Part shown: in pieces, positions 43,876 to 54,679 of the stretch | Position numbering within the stretch: the stretch's first letter is position 1 | Layout of the letters: every line of letters begins with the position of its first letter | Source of the DNA: Immersiella caudata | Lineage: Eukaryota; Ascomycota; Sordariomycetes; Sordariales; Lasiosphaeriaceae | Assembly: GCA_030512335.1 (NCBI GenBank) | Contig: JAULSU010000003.1 | Span: forward strand, 1,054,001 to 1,118,000 | Reading direction: 5' to 3' | DNA: 64,000 nt | The notes under the pieces: model-generated | The model's input: only the letters and a program-made list of their open reading frames with translations | Database searches by the model: none | What the model was told of the DNA's origin: nothing | Made by a program: the position numbers and the translations under genes

Positions 43876-45483
43876 TCACGCCTGGCGGAACCGAAACGAG
43901 CGCTTCATTGGCGCGTGTGTCGGGGCAGCAGCAGCCTGAGTGGTGGTAGCAGCCTCAGGAGCGGCGGCGGGGTGGGTGGGAGCGACAGGAGGTACGACAT
44001 GTGCGGGCGGGACATTCTGAACTGGGGGTGCTGGGTGGACCGGGGGCGCGGCGTGCACCGGGGGGAAAGCCTGCACCGGCGGCACGACATGGACCGGAGG
44101 CACAACGACCAAGGGTGGGCGTACGGGAGGGACCTGGTGCACCGGCGGTTGGACAACGTGCGGCGGTGGCTGGACAACGTGCGGCGGTGGCTGAATGACA
44201 TGTGCCGGCGGCGGGACATGTGTGTTGAGGGGCGCGGCACCAGTGAGGCACTCAGCGGGCGTGACGGTGACTGTCACGGGGTTGCCGGCAACGGGCGCAG
44301 CGCCAGTGGCCACGGTGACAGTGCGAATCTCAGTGCGGACGACCTCGTTGTTGCGGGTAACCACTTTGTCGACGGTGCGGGTGATGGCAACAGTAACGGG
44401 AACCTTGTCGACCTTGGTCACGACGCGTTGATCAACCTTGGTCACGACAGCAGTGACGACACGCTGTTGAACGTCCGTCTTGGTCACAACCCTGTCAACG
44501 GTGCGTGTGACAGCGATGGTGACTGCCTTGGTGACGATCCTCTCAACCGGAACGGTAACAGCCTTGGTCACGACTCTCTCCTTGACCTCGGTCCTGGTCA
44601 CAGCCCGGTCGACAGTTCGAGTGACGGCAACAGTAACCGCCCTGGTGACGATCTTCTCGACGGGAACCGTTACGGCCTTGGTCACGATGCGCTCCTTGAT
44701 CGCGGTACGCGTGACAGCGACGGTGACGACCTGGCGATCGACCTTGGTGATGATCCTATCGACCGGCACGGTGACAGCCTTTGTGACGACCTGGCGGTCG
44801 ACTTTGGTGATGATCCTGTCAACCGGGACAGTGACAGCCTTGGTGACGACTCGCTCCTTGACCTCGGTCCTCGTCACCACCCGATCGACGGTGCGAGTGA
44901 CGGTGACGGCTCTGGTGACGAGCTTCTCGACAGGGACTGTAACCGCTTTCGTCACCACTCTCTCCTTGACCTCGGTCTTGGTCACGACCTTCTCGACGTT
45001 GTTGACCTTGGTTACCACGTTCTCCTTGGTGACGGTGACATGGACGGTGGTGGGAACTTGGATAGTAGAAACGACTGTCCGGACGACGGTTTGCGCCCCT
45101 TGGCACTCAGGGAGGGCGCCACCAGCTCCGGCACCTCCGGGATGACCGCCCCCGGGAAATCCACCAAATCCTGGGAAACCACCGGGAATGCCACCCGGAT
45201 GTTGAGCAACGGGAGGTTGTGGTTGGTGAACAACGGGAGGTTGTGGTTGGTGAGCAGGAGGGACCACCGGAGCTGCGGCCGGAGGAGCGGTTTCGGGTTT
45301 TGTCTCAGCAGGGGGAGGAGCTGCTGCGGGAACCTCGGGCGCGGCGGCGGGAGGGGCGGCAACGGGAGCTGGCGCCATGGCCGGGGGAGGAGCAGCGGCA
45401 GCCGGCGGGTTCGCAACGGGGTTGGCTGCGGCGAAGGAGGCGAGCAGGGCCAGAGCCACGGGAATCGACTTCGAGTAGAGCAT
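43876..45483 (-). CDS. Secreted Val/Thr/Lys repeat protein with Pro-rich flanks
   Basis: A single exon of 535 residues. Signal peptide MLYSKSIPVALALLASFAAA; then a Pro/Ala-rich arm to about residue 95, a Gly/Pro/Phe patch (GGIPGGFPGFGGFPGGGHPG), and a repeat domain of about 285 residues lying between the only two cysteines, C127 and C412. Repeats are built from VKERVVTKAVTVPV, RIITKVDRQVV and AVTRTVDRVVT in varied order. A Pro/His/Val-rich tail (PPVHVVPP type) follows, ending KRSFRFRQA. There is no GPI signal or membrane segment. Alternating hydrophobic and charged residues suggest a beta-structured or fibrous, wall-associated protein. I know no matching family. Start is the ATG at the hydrophobic leader. 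Confidence 0.75.
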   Translation of the reverse strand: MLYSKSIPVALALLASFAAANPVANPPAAAAPPPAMAPAPVAAPPAAAPEVPAAAPPPAETKPETAPPAAAPVVPPAHQPQPPVVHQPQPPVAQHPGGIPGGFPGFGGFPGGGHPGGAGAGGALPECQGAQTVVRTVVSTIQVPTTVHVTVTKENVVTKVNNVEKVVTKTEVKERVVTKAVTVPVEKLVTRAVTVTRTVDRVVTRTEVKERVVTKAVTVPVDRIITKVDRQVVTKAVTVPVDRIITKVDRQVVTVAVTRTAIKERIVTKAVTVPVEKIVTRAVTVAVTRTVDRAVTRTEVKERVVTKAVTVPVERIVTKAVTIAVTRTVDRVVTKTDVQQRVVTAVVTKVDQRVVTKVDKVPVTVAITRTVDKVVTRNNEVVRTEIRTVTVATGAAPVAGNPVTVTVTPAECLTGAAPLNTHVPPPAHVIQPPPHVVQPPPHVVQPPVHQVPPVRPPLVVVPPVHVVPPVQAFPPVHAAPPVHPAPPVQNVPPAHVVPPVAPTHPAAAPEAATTTQAAAAPTHAPMKRSFRFRQA

Positions 45484-48400
45484 GTTGGCGGAAATGACGG
45501 CGGAAAGACACAAAAATGGTGATCCAAGGAATAAAGTGTCGTCGGGTTATAAAAAAGTGAACGACTGGCGCTCCGAAGAAGTCGAAATGGTTAAAAAGGG
45601 TGACGAGTATCCTGCTCCACGAATAATAAAAAGAATGACAACTAACACAACGTCTAGAACGCAGCCAACACACTCAAAGACGAGGGAGTTGAAGGCGAAC
45701 TAGAAGAGGGTCGAAGAATCGAAGTGAAGGGAACAGAGGAATAAAAAGAGACGGGCGAAAGTGGACGAAGACGAGGAAAGGAAACGCCTGACGATCATTG
45801 CATCAACCAGCCGGATCCTCGACCAGTTTTATCAGAAGGGTCCATGATGGTGATGGCCCAAGCAACCGCCTTGGCTTTTTCTCGGCGTGCATGGCCGTGG
45901 GTTGGGACCCTGGAGCCTGGTTCGGCGCCATCTGCGTCGGTTGCTGGCGAAGGGGGGGTAGGGGAGGGGGTGGCTGCAGGGGCGTGCCGCAGAGTGCGCA
46001 CCCAGCGGGACTCGATGCAGGCCCCTCAGACATGCCAAGCCTGCTGGGACACCGCGGCGGAGCGATGCTTATTTTCTTGTTTTTTTGCCTGGCCAACAGC
46101 AGCTCTGGGGAGGAAGTGATGCAGACGGGCGTGGAGGCTGCGACAAACGGGCTGAAGAGTCCAAGCTGGGAATCAGGTCATTTTTGGTGGTAGCCCTGCT
46201 AGTCGAGCGGTTCCCTCACACCCCACTGGCCGCTTGACAAGGTGTGCCTCTTCGCGGCAGCTGGGTCACCTCGAGCCAACAGGCGGCGACTCGTCCCAAC
46301 TTCACGATCCCACGATCCCAATCCGACGGCATCTCGCTGCCGGTCTTATCTGGTACCTTGCAGACACAACGGCCCCAAAGTGCAACAAAGAAGGAGACCA
46401 ACTGGCCATGCACCGCTCATCAGAATCCCTCTGCTTTCCCTCCCACAGCCCACGCCGAATCCAGGAGATCATTGGCAGTCTGAGATCTAGCTTGCACGAC
46501 GCCGAGTCCGCCGAGTCTGCAGCTTTGATCGGGAAACATCGATACGAGCGCACGCTGAACAGCTGCTGCCCTGAGTCGAGTCTCGAAACAACAGAAATGC
46601 TTGTGGGCGGAGCTGGGTGCGTGGGGGCCCGCCCTGATTGGACCGAGCCTCAATCACGAGCGGGAGTCTCAAGTCTCGGCGCCCGCAAGCTTGCCCTGAG
46701 CTGGAACCCCTCCACTGCGGGGCGCCCCTGTAACGAGCTGTCTCCCGCCCAGGGCACCAAAAAGAAAACGATGACAGAGAGATTGGAGGTACGAGGACAC
46801 CTGGAAGCTCGATGCTCCGGTGTCTCGTTTCAAAAAGCATCGGACGATGTTGTTTCTTCGAGTCCAGACAGCCATGGGTCTCCTTGTTCAGCGGATGTTT
46901 TTTTTCGCCATTCACAGCGGCGCTGTCAGTGGATCGCCCAGCACGCCAATCAGCCAAGCTCGATCCTGTCCTCGGCGCGTCGAGTCCTCGAGTTTTCCGG
47001 GCTGGACTTCAACAGTTTCCCGGCGCGGTCACGATGATCACGAGTTCCCGACAGATCACGGCTACGATCATTCCTGCAATTACCTCGTCATTGGACGATT
47101 TCGACGCATTCATCAGAATCACGGGTTGAAGGCGCATAGCGTCTCCACATCCATCCAAAGCTGTGTTCAGACGGTCCCCAATGTCAAATTGCTCTTCCAT
47201 GCCATGATGCGGTCCTCAACGCTGTTGCACGGCATTCTGCACGGGTATCATCGTGGCTTTCGGGCTTGCGATGTGACTGGCCGCCTGCGCTCTCTGGCGC
47301 ATGCGCTGGGCTTTTGGTCAACTCGGGCCAACTGGGGTTTCTCGAAACATGGAGGATGCAAACGACGGTATCGTCGCTAGACACTGTCGAGCACCCCAGT
47401 GACAAGAACGTTTTGCAGCTGCACCCCGTGGAGACAGCGCTGGGGTCCAAACGCTGTCTGAGACGTTGGACTCCTCCTGGGTACGATGGTACCTGACCGC
47501 CCCTATTCCCGATCCGGCAGGGGGCGAGCCCCACCACCCACACCACCCCCCCGATGGAGGGGCGGGAAGGAACCGGATCTCGAATTCTGTGAGCACCAAG
47601 TATGTCGTGGACGCCAAACTTGGCTGGCAGCTTTGGGAACGGCCCCTGGTTCGTCTGACTTGTGCAAGCACCAGATGAATAGAGTTCTGGGCAAAGTGGA
47701 CTCTAATAGGGGGGCCATTGTTTATTCCAGTATCCCAGTAGTTGCTGACCGGAAGTCTTGCCCTCCGTGAACCCAGTGCGGGGCAACTACGGGGCGCCAA
47801 CCCGACTCCAGCTTTACACAGTAAGGGTCCCCTACAATTTTGCACGTTCCTCGGGAGGCGGCAGCCTCAAGCAGCGCGACAGATGCGCGGACAGCCCCGT
47901 TGCGCAGCATATCTTTTGCAGACGATTGTGCGTGTGCGTCGCTGCGCACAGAATTCGAGGACGTCGAAAAAAATAAAAATAAAGATTCCGCGCCACAGCG
48001 GGAAGCCAAATGCCTAAAGTGGAGGAGCGAGACCGCCACCGGGACCCTCGTGCTTCGGGGCCTGGGCCGCGACGGCTTGGCATTCCAGGGGCTCTGCGCT
48101 CGACAGGGCACATGCCACATTCGGCAACCGACAACCACATCAAAGCACCCTCCGCCGTCTCAGTGCCCTGTCAAAGTGTCAAGCAAGACTGCCAGCATAA
48201 ACGCTGCGCCCACCACGGAGCATGAAACTCTGGACTTGTGCCCAATGGCGTAGCGTCACTTGGCTGCGGAACGGCATTTCCCATCGTCGTCACCAAGCGA
48301 GCACGTCGGAGAAGCCTGAGTGCCGTGTACGACGGATTCAGTTCCTGGTTGGGAACTTTGGCATTCGGCCCAACTCAGCATGACGATAATATCCAGGGGA

Positions 48401-49148
48401 GGACGAATGCAATCCGGCCGCAGCATTCTGGGGCTGGGTTTCCACAGCGTACCCGCAGTTCTCGGGTCATCCCCACGCTTTGCAGTGGATTTGGATGAAA
48501 ATATCCAGTTGGTCTTCTCAAATAGGGGGGGGGTTGGCCGGTTACACGGCGTTGGTCGGCGCCACGCCGGACATGCCCCCACTTTTCTCGGCCAGCGCTT
48601 CGGGCCACATCCATATATATATTCTTAGAACCGGGAGCTTGTGGGGCCGGGCCGATACCATGGGTCGGTGCAACTACAGCGCTTAAGTCAGACGTCACGC
48701 GTGGGAGCGCGACAAAACTTTGGTTCCACTGATAAACTGCCAACAACGCAGAATAGCCGCCTCAAAACACCAGGCGGATTGCATGCGGAGGCCACGACCT
48801 GCCTGAAACATTTTCCTCTTCTTCAGAGGATGCACATCCGAACTCATCCGCGATCGCCAACACGCCATATCGACAATGCTTCCCCGGATTTTGCGCAAAG
48901 CTGCAACCAACAACAACTGAACGTCCGTATACGAGGCCGCCCTAAAATGAAGGGTTGCCCAGATCATCCATGATAATGCCCCAGCTTGAGAAACGTCCTA
49001 CTGTGCAAGGCCCACCATCAGGCCCCAGCAACACCACCTAGACTCGTATCCCTCCCAGATCCCGAGATGCCCCATGCCTCCTACCAAGCCTCGTGCGCCT
49101 CTCTCTAGGCCTCTTCCAGACAAACCATCCCTCTTCACGGGACTGGAT
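45484..49148. other. 3.7 kb gene-poor stretch
   Basis: Many short overlapping open frames in all six frames, the longest on the plus strand at 46234-47037, but none with a signal peptide, domain or coherent splicing. Could hold long UTRs, a non-coding RNA or decayed sequence. Confidence 0.35.
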
Positions 49149-49517
49149 TCAATCATTAATGATACACCTAGGCGTCTCATTTTTCTTCCCACAGTCCGTC
49201 GCATACCCGTAATCACAGCATCTTCCTGTAGGGGAACACTCAAAGATGTGGTTGGCCACGCGCTTCTCGGTGACGACCCAGGTGTTGTTGTTCAGCCAGC
49301 GGCAGTTTCCGCAGACGGTGAGTTGCTTCCCGCGGCTGGCGCACCGGCAGCCGTTGTAATCGCAGTCTCGCTTGACTAGAGTTGTAGCTGGATTTGATGT
49401 ATTTCCTGGGTTTGGAGATGAGGAGGAGGGAAGGTCAGTGGATCGGGAGCCTTCCGGGGCAGTCAGGGCGGTGGATGTGAGTGTGGCGAGGAGGAGGAGA
49501 GCCGTGAGAAGACGCAT
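49149..49517 (-). CDS. Small secreted Cys-rich protein with Kex2-type propeptide
   Basis: A single-exon 122-residue protein. Signal peptide MRLLTALLLLATLTSTALTA; a Ser/Pro/Asn-rich spacer follows and ends in LVKRD, a Kex2-type Lys-Arg cleavage site directly before the first cysteine. The mature domain of about 70 residues contains ten cysteines, including a CC pair, enough for five disulfides, and two Asn-linked glycosylation sites. This pre-pro layout is typical of processed extracellular peptides and candidate effectors. I assign no family or activity. The start is the ATG at the hydrophobic leader, not the non-ATG upstream extension. Confidence 0.7.
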   Translation of the reverse strand: MRLLTALLLLATLTSTALTAPEGSRSTDLPSSSSPNPGNTSNPATTLVKRDCDYNGCRCASRGKQLTVCGNCRWLNNNTWVVTEKRVANHIFECSPTGRCCDYGYATDCGKKNETPRCIIND

Positions 49518-50739
49518 GATCCGGTACAAGTACAAATTCGGTGAAACCTTTTTTTTTTTTGATCGTCTCTTGATTCAACAGGACGTTCGCGCGAATTGTG
49601 ATAAACAGGCGTGGCTCCCGGAGATGGTGGTAGGTGTTGTTGAAGTGAGGCCGGGTTAGGAGAAAGTTTGCAATGAAAGCAACACATCTAAATAAGGTAG
49701 CCACCCAAGTCTTGTAGGGGTGTTGCTCGGGGGAAATAGTAGGCCGTCTGACATGCATCACCAAAGTAAGTTGATTAGCGATCAAAATTGATTGTGTCTC
49801 TCAAATCAACCGGGAAAGTTATGTTGTGAAATGTTCGGTTCCGCCTCCAGGTTAAATCCAGGCATGCCTCTGCCCTTGATTACCTGCCAGTGAAGTACCC
49901 ATTCCGGGAAAGCAAACCCCCGCAGCAGTCAGAATGCATGTAGCAGGTCTAATAGAACAAAGTAAGAGGAGTCTCCTAACCCCGTAAATGAGAAGTAGGA
50001 GCACATGCACCATTGCATTCCCAACAGGACGTGCTGTTCAAGATAGAGGGCATGCAGTAAATATCCGAAGCTCTACACGAAGCCGGAACTCTTTAAAGCC
50101 AGGCACCATTTCCCACTACTAAGGTGAGCACCTCGCCTCTTTGCCGGGGCCTTTCTTTAGGTAGGTTGTCAATGGTTTTTTGCTTGGGTCGCAATGGTAT
50201 TGTAGCTAGAATCACTTCCAAAGAAAAGTCAACAAACTTCAGCCCAGAAATTGAATCGATCCCCAGAACTTTCTTATAACCCACAACGTTATCCATTATG
50301 GAACCGTTTCATGGACAGTGGCACACTGCAAGGCAAGAAATGGAGCATTTATAACATCTCCTGGGATGATTGGATGACAGTCGTCGGGCGACAAAGGCAC
50401 CCTCGACAACCGCACACTTGCAGAACCGGCCTTGGCATAAGCAGCCACGTGCTATCATTTTGCGCTCAAGTTTGCTTGCCAACGCGCCATAGAGATTGCC
50501 GATCGGGTCCATTCTAACTTTCCCGCGGAGACACGTCGGACCGTCACAGGATAGCCTTTGGGTTTGCGGGTTGCCGCCAACAACAAAGTTCGACTTGTGC
50601 TATAAAACCACCAATCCCACTATTTCTCAAAACCTGACACCACACCCAACTAAACCAACTAAAACATTCTATCTTGGGTATTTTGGCTAATCCCTAACCA
50701 CCTGAGTTGCAACAATTCGCCTACCCACCCACAACTGCG
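49518..50739. other. 1.2 kb intergenic, no gene seen
   Basis: AT-richer than its surroundings. A TATAAAA at 50601-50607 lies 133-139 bp before the next ATG and may serve that gene. Confidence 0.4.
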
Positions 50740-51766
50740 ATGGACTCGTTTATGGATGAGCTGGAGAACCTGGCATCTGCCTTCAGCGGTCAGCCAGAGC
50801 TCGAAGCGGACGACGCCACCGTTGCCAAATGGCAAAGGCTCTTTGGATACTCGGCGTCTGAGGCTACGAAGCAGCTGCAAGAGCATCGAGCCTCCATTCT
50901 ACCAGTCGTCTCGAACGAGCACTGGGAATTGGTACGTGGTCACGGTGATCCCCTCCCATCATCATTGTCAGCATCAAATAACAGGGTGCTTGCTGACCTT
51001 CTTCCAGGTGCGTGCAGAGAAGGAGGCCCAAGGATTCGACAAGGAGGCATACAAACACCTGTGCCAAGCCCAATCCCAACCAAAGACGCGAACAACACCA
51101 GTCCCTTCCAGAAAAGCGGCCAACTACCTCCTCAAGATGGAAGGGCCACTTGTTGACCTTGACACGATCAGGACGGTCGGGCGTATAGTGTTGAAGGTGG
51201 CCGAGATCCCTGGGACTGACGACGAAGGAAACCGCACCAAGTTCTGCATTGTAGATCTCTCGGCCAAGGCCCATATTGAAGGCTGGCTTGCTGAAAAGTG
51301 GATTCCGTTTCAGCCGACCTTTGTTCCGTATTCGAGAGCAGATAAGTCGCTTTCATCTATTTCTCTCGCTCCAACGCTCGGCGTGGATGCTACTCTGCCC
51401 CACCTCCGAACCGACAGCGCCGCAACCGAGCCGCAGCCGACTCAAAGCCAGTATCCTGTCTGGTACTTCTTTTACGGCACTTTGGGCGACTCTGATGTCC
51501 TCAAGAGGCTCTTGGGCGTCGATCCCATCTACCGACCAGCAAGCGTCGCAGGGGGGAGGCTGATTGAGTGGGGTGGAACGTATAAGGCGTTGATAGACTC
51601 CCCCGGCTCAGCTGTGGAGGGAGCGGCATTCTTGGTGGAAAGTGAGGAGATGGAGGATGCTCTGCGTTACTATGAGACGGACAAGTATGAGGTTGTGCGC
51701 TGCGAAATTGGAATGAAGGATGACAAGTCGCTGGCTAAGGGTCTAACCTTTCGGTTCGTTGTCTGA
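50740..51766 (+). CDS. Gamma-glutamylcyclotransferase-like (AIG2-like) protein
   Basis: Two exons (50740-50931, 51008-51766; 76-bp intron), 316 residues. The C-terminal 110 residues form the cyclotransferase-like fold: WYFFYGTLGDSDVLKRLLG (substrate-binding YGTL loop), AGGRLIEWGGTYKALID, GSAVEGAAFLVES and ALRYYETDKYEVVRCEI. The YETDKYE segment contains the Glu usually thought catalytic. The N-terminal 200 residues are specific to filamentous fungi and I know no function for them. Probable role is hydrolysis or cyclisation of a gamma-glutamyl-amine bond, but many family members have no proven activity. No targeting signal is seen. Confidence 0.85.
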
Positions 51767-52023
51767 GTGTCCTGAAGGCTCTGTCGATGCTGGTATTCTG
51801 AACTAGGTAGCTGCACATATGTTCCCGAGTTAGTATGTCCCGCCCTTTTATGGTTGGTTCCCCCTTGCACAAATCACTCCCAGATAGCTGCAGGACAATA
51901 GGGGAGTGGGCCCAGAGTGCTGTGCTTGTGGTAAGCGGTAACGAATGCCCGTGTTTCATTTCCAAAAACTCCAAAACTCCCAAAAACTAACACTATCCAA
52001 AACCCCAAAACCCAAGAAACAAA

Positions 52024-52127
52024 ACATCCAAAACTTCAACATCCAAAACTTCAACATCCAAAACTTCAACATCCAAAACTTCAACATCCAAAACTTCAAC
52101 ATCCAAAACTTCAACATCCAAACTTCA
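52024..52127. repeat. 15-bp minisatellite
   Basis: Six exact copies of ACATCCAAAACTTCA (52024-52113) followed by a seventh that has lost one A. Smaller related A/C-rich variants precede it. It lies just past the 3' end of the amidoligase relic, outside any gene. Confidence 0.92.
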
Positions 52128-52153
52128 ACACCCAAAAAGCAATCCTCAACCCC

Positions 52154-53430
52154 TCAGCTCCCCCTATTCACACTCCACTTGTACCCCAACCCTTGCCTCT
52201 GCAGCCAACTAAATGACTGCTCGGTCATCATGGTGATGTGCAATTGGTCAGAGTCATTAACCTGCTCCAACCGCGCATCCAGCTGCCAGAAAACGCCTAT
52301 CTCCTTGGCGGATTCCAGCAATTGTTGATGGAAATCGGGGTGCAGAGTCTCCTCAAGCTCCAACTCAGTCCCAAGCCAGCCCAGCCCATCAATGAAGTCT
52401 TGAGGGCTGAACTTCATCGACATCCACACAAATGCCATGGTGAAGGCGATCCAGTGCTTGGCCTTCTTTGCCAGAGTAACTCCGGGAGGTCGGCGAAACT
52501 CGATGGACCCAAGCTTGCCAGTCTTTGCTGGCAAGAAGTTCCACGAGCAATGCTTGCTCGGGCAGATGAAGTCGATCAGGCGGTTCCGATCGGTAAAGGC
52601 GTCTATTTGGTTAAAGACATCCTTGATTCCCACTAAAGGGCCGCGAAGCTCCAACAGACGCCGAGGGAGTGGCGCACGGAGGTTCGAGTTGCAGAAACTC
52701 GTGACATTGTCCCTCCGGGACAGCGGGCAGCATCTAGTGGTCGCGGGCTCCTAAAATTCGACGGCCTTTGCCATGTTCTTGAGCTCCGGGAGAGCAAACT
52801 GGCCGCTGTGTAGGGATATGTGGATATGAAATCCACAGGTGGTGTCTTGGCGAAACTCAAAGTCTGAATGCATCGCCGCCCAAAACCCGTCGATGGTCCG
52901 TGCCCAAATATTGTCCGCACGGAGAACAGGCGTCACAATCTCAACCGGGTCTGTCACGTATAAGTAATTAGTACCAGCAATGTAATGGCTATGACTAGCG
53001 ACCAGTCATTGATCAAGGGCAGGGACTTACAGAAGCCATCGGGAATGTGAGCCTTGCTCAAAGACCCATCCAGCATCACATTCCATACAGTGTAGTCAGG
53101 AGCGTCCTGTTCCGACGGATCGAAAACGTCCGCTGCGTACCCTGCAGCGCGGAGGGACTTTGCAATATCGCCGAGAAGCCGGAAGCCAAAACGACGGCGC
53201 TCTGAGACTGATGCCTCAGGGGCAGGGAGCAATGACGTAGCCTTGGGTCGAACCATCATCTCAAACTCGCAGCCAAAGCAAAAGTAATCTCGCTTAGGGT
53301 TAGACTCGGTCGGCGGCGATGGGAGGTCGATGCTAGCGTCCCAGCTGCCAGATACTGGGAAGGCGAGACTCCGGCGACGTGGTTGGCGGGTCTTCGGGAA
53401 CGCGGACTCCAAACCTGGAAAGGATGACAT
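52154..53430 (-). pseudogene. Amidoligase-type gene with one internal stop codon
   Basis: Two exons (53430-53031 and 52950-52154; 80-bp intron) join in frame for 399 codons, but TAG at 52751-52753 interrupts the second. The text reads KAVEF-stop-EPATTRC, where family members usually have Trp; TGG to TAG is one transition. Before it: YFCFGCEFEMMVRPKAT, DPVEIVTPVLR-like and CGFHIHISLHSG, the ATP-grasp-like and His motifs of fungal amidoligase_2 proteins. After it: GSIEFRRPPGVTLAKKAKHW. Such proteins are predicted to form amide bonds between amino groups and carboxylates. Everything else appears intact, so the lesion may be recent, strain-specific or an error. Without read-through the product ends at about residue 199, minus the second half. 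Confidence 0.85.
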
Positions 53431-54679
53431 TTTGGCGGGATGACGTTTGACGACAGAAACGGACCAATGGGATGAAAGACTGGTGGGAAAATGCACAAAT
53501 GTATGCACGGCTGATGGAGGGTTGATGCAGATGGGATGAAACTCGGTCGCAATGCAGTCTTTCAATGGCTTGGGATGAAGTGAGGTTGGGGATTTAGGAA
53601 AAGACGCGAAGCTTTGGAGCGTGTAAAGTGCCGCGCCCACCCCATAGTGGGCTGATGCAGTTACCCCACAAAAGTTCCGAGCCGACCGACTTTTACGCGT
53701 CGCAGTCGCGCGCCTCCTCTCGATACCCTCCCTTCTTCAAACATCTCGCAATCGACCAAAAATGGATGCAAACACCCCAAATAAGCACTGCAGCCCTCAT
53801 AAACGCACCAAAATTGCTGGGGAGGCACAGAATCGCAAATCTAAGCACCAGAATCATCACTAGTGAACTGTAAAATAGACGCCTAACCGATCCACCCCCT
53901 GACCGGTCTTTCCTCCCTCACATCACAGACGAACCAAATTGTTTCAGACGTAATTTCATTTCCTCCACCCTCTCTACCACATACCTACCAGCAGTTCCCA
54001 CTTCCTCACACGCAATATTCCTAACCTGTACAGATTGAGGTGGTGTATTTCGGTTCAGCCACGCCACACTTGATGTGGCTGCCTCTCATAGATGGACTTT
54101 CAGTTTCTCAATCTTCATTCATTTATTTCTTTTATAGGGAAATTATCGGCGTGGCAGGTTGGCGAGGTACGGGATAGACATTTGGTTACAGATACCATAG
54201 AGGCTTGGGATACAGTAGGAAGGAAAAGAGGGCACGATACATACTCCTTTTGTACGGTTCGTAGATAGATATAAAATTCACTGAAGTCACTCCTTACATG
54301 AAGGCCCCGATCAGAGCGAAGGATCCCTTTGGCTAGTGCAACAAAAACGCCGTTATCAACGCTGGAAAGAGGCCTTTCCAAATGCCAACAACACCCTTTT
54401 CGAATAGACCCAAGGTATCTCAGGATGCTAAATAAGGCTAGGTACTCATAATATACTCGACACGGCTTTGTTTTCGCTAGAGGCCTTTGTTCTGGATAGC
54501 GTATTTTCGCACGGAGCAGATGCCCCCTCTCTTCTCGCCAGGGCTTTCCGTACCTGCAAGTCTCCAAAGGTCTCATTTCAACTGAATGAGGACCTAACTG
54601 AACACGATGGGGCCATCCAGTAATGAGGCACACAATATTTACAACGAACCAGCCATCTCCTCGGCTACCCCCCCCCAGC
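53431..54679. other. 1.25 kb intergenic, no gene seen
   Basis: Includes the 3' flank of the secreted Gly-rich protein gene and the upstream region of the amidoligase relic. No motif found. Confidence 0.4.

Noticed and set aside
43804..45522. A 572-residue open frame on the plus strand, Asp/Gly/His-rich
   Set aside because: It is the exact antisense of the secreted repeat protein; its low complexity mirrors the repeats, and only the minus strand has a signal peptide.
46234..47037. A 267-residue plus-strand open frame in the gene-poor gap
   Set aside because: Starts and composition look random; other frames overlap with similar length; no motif.
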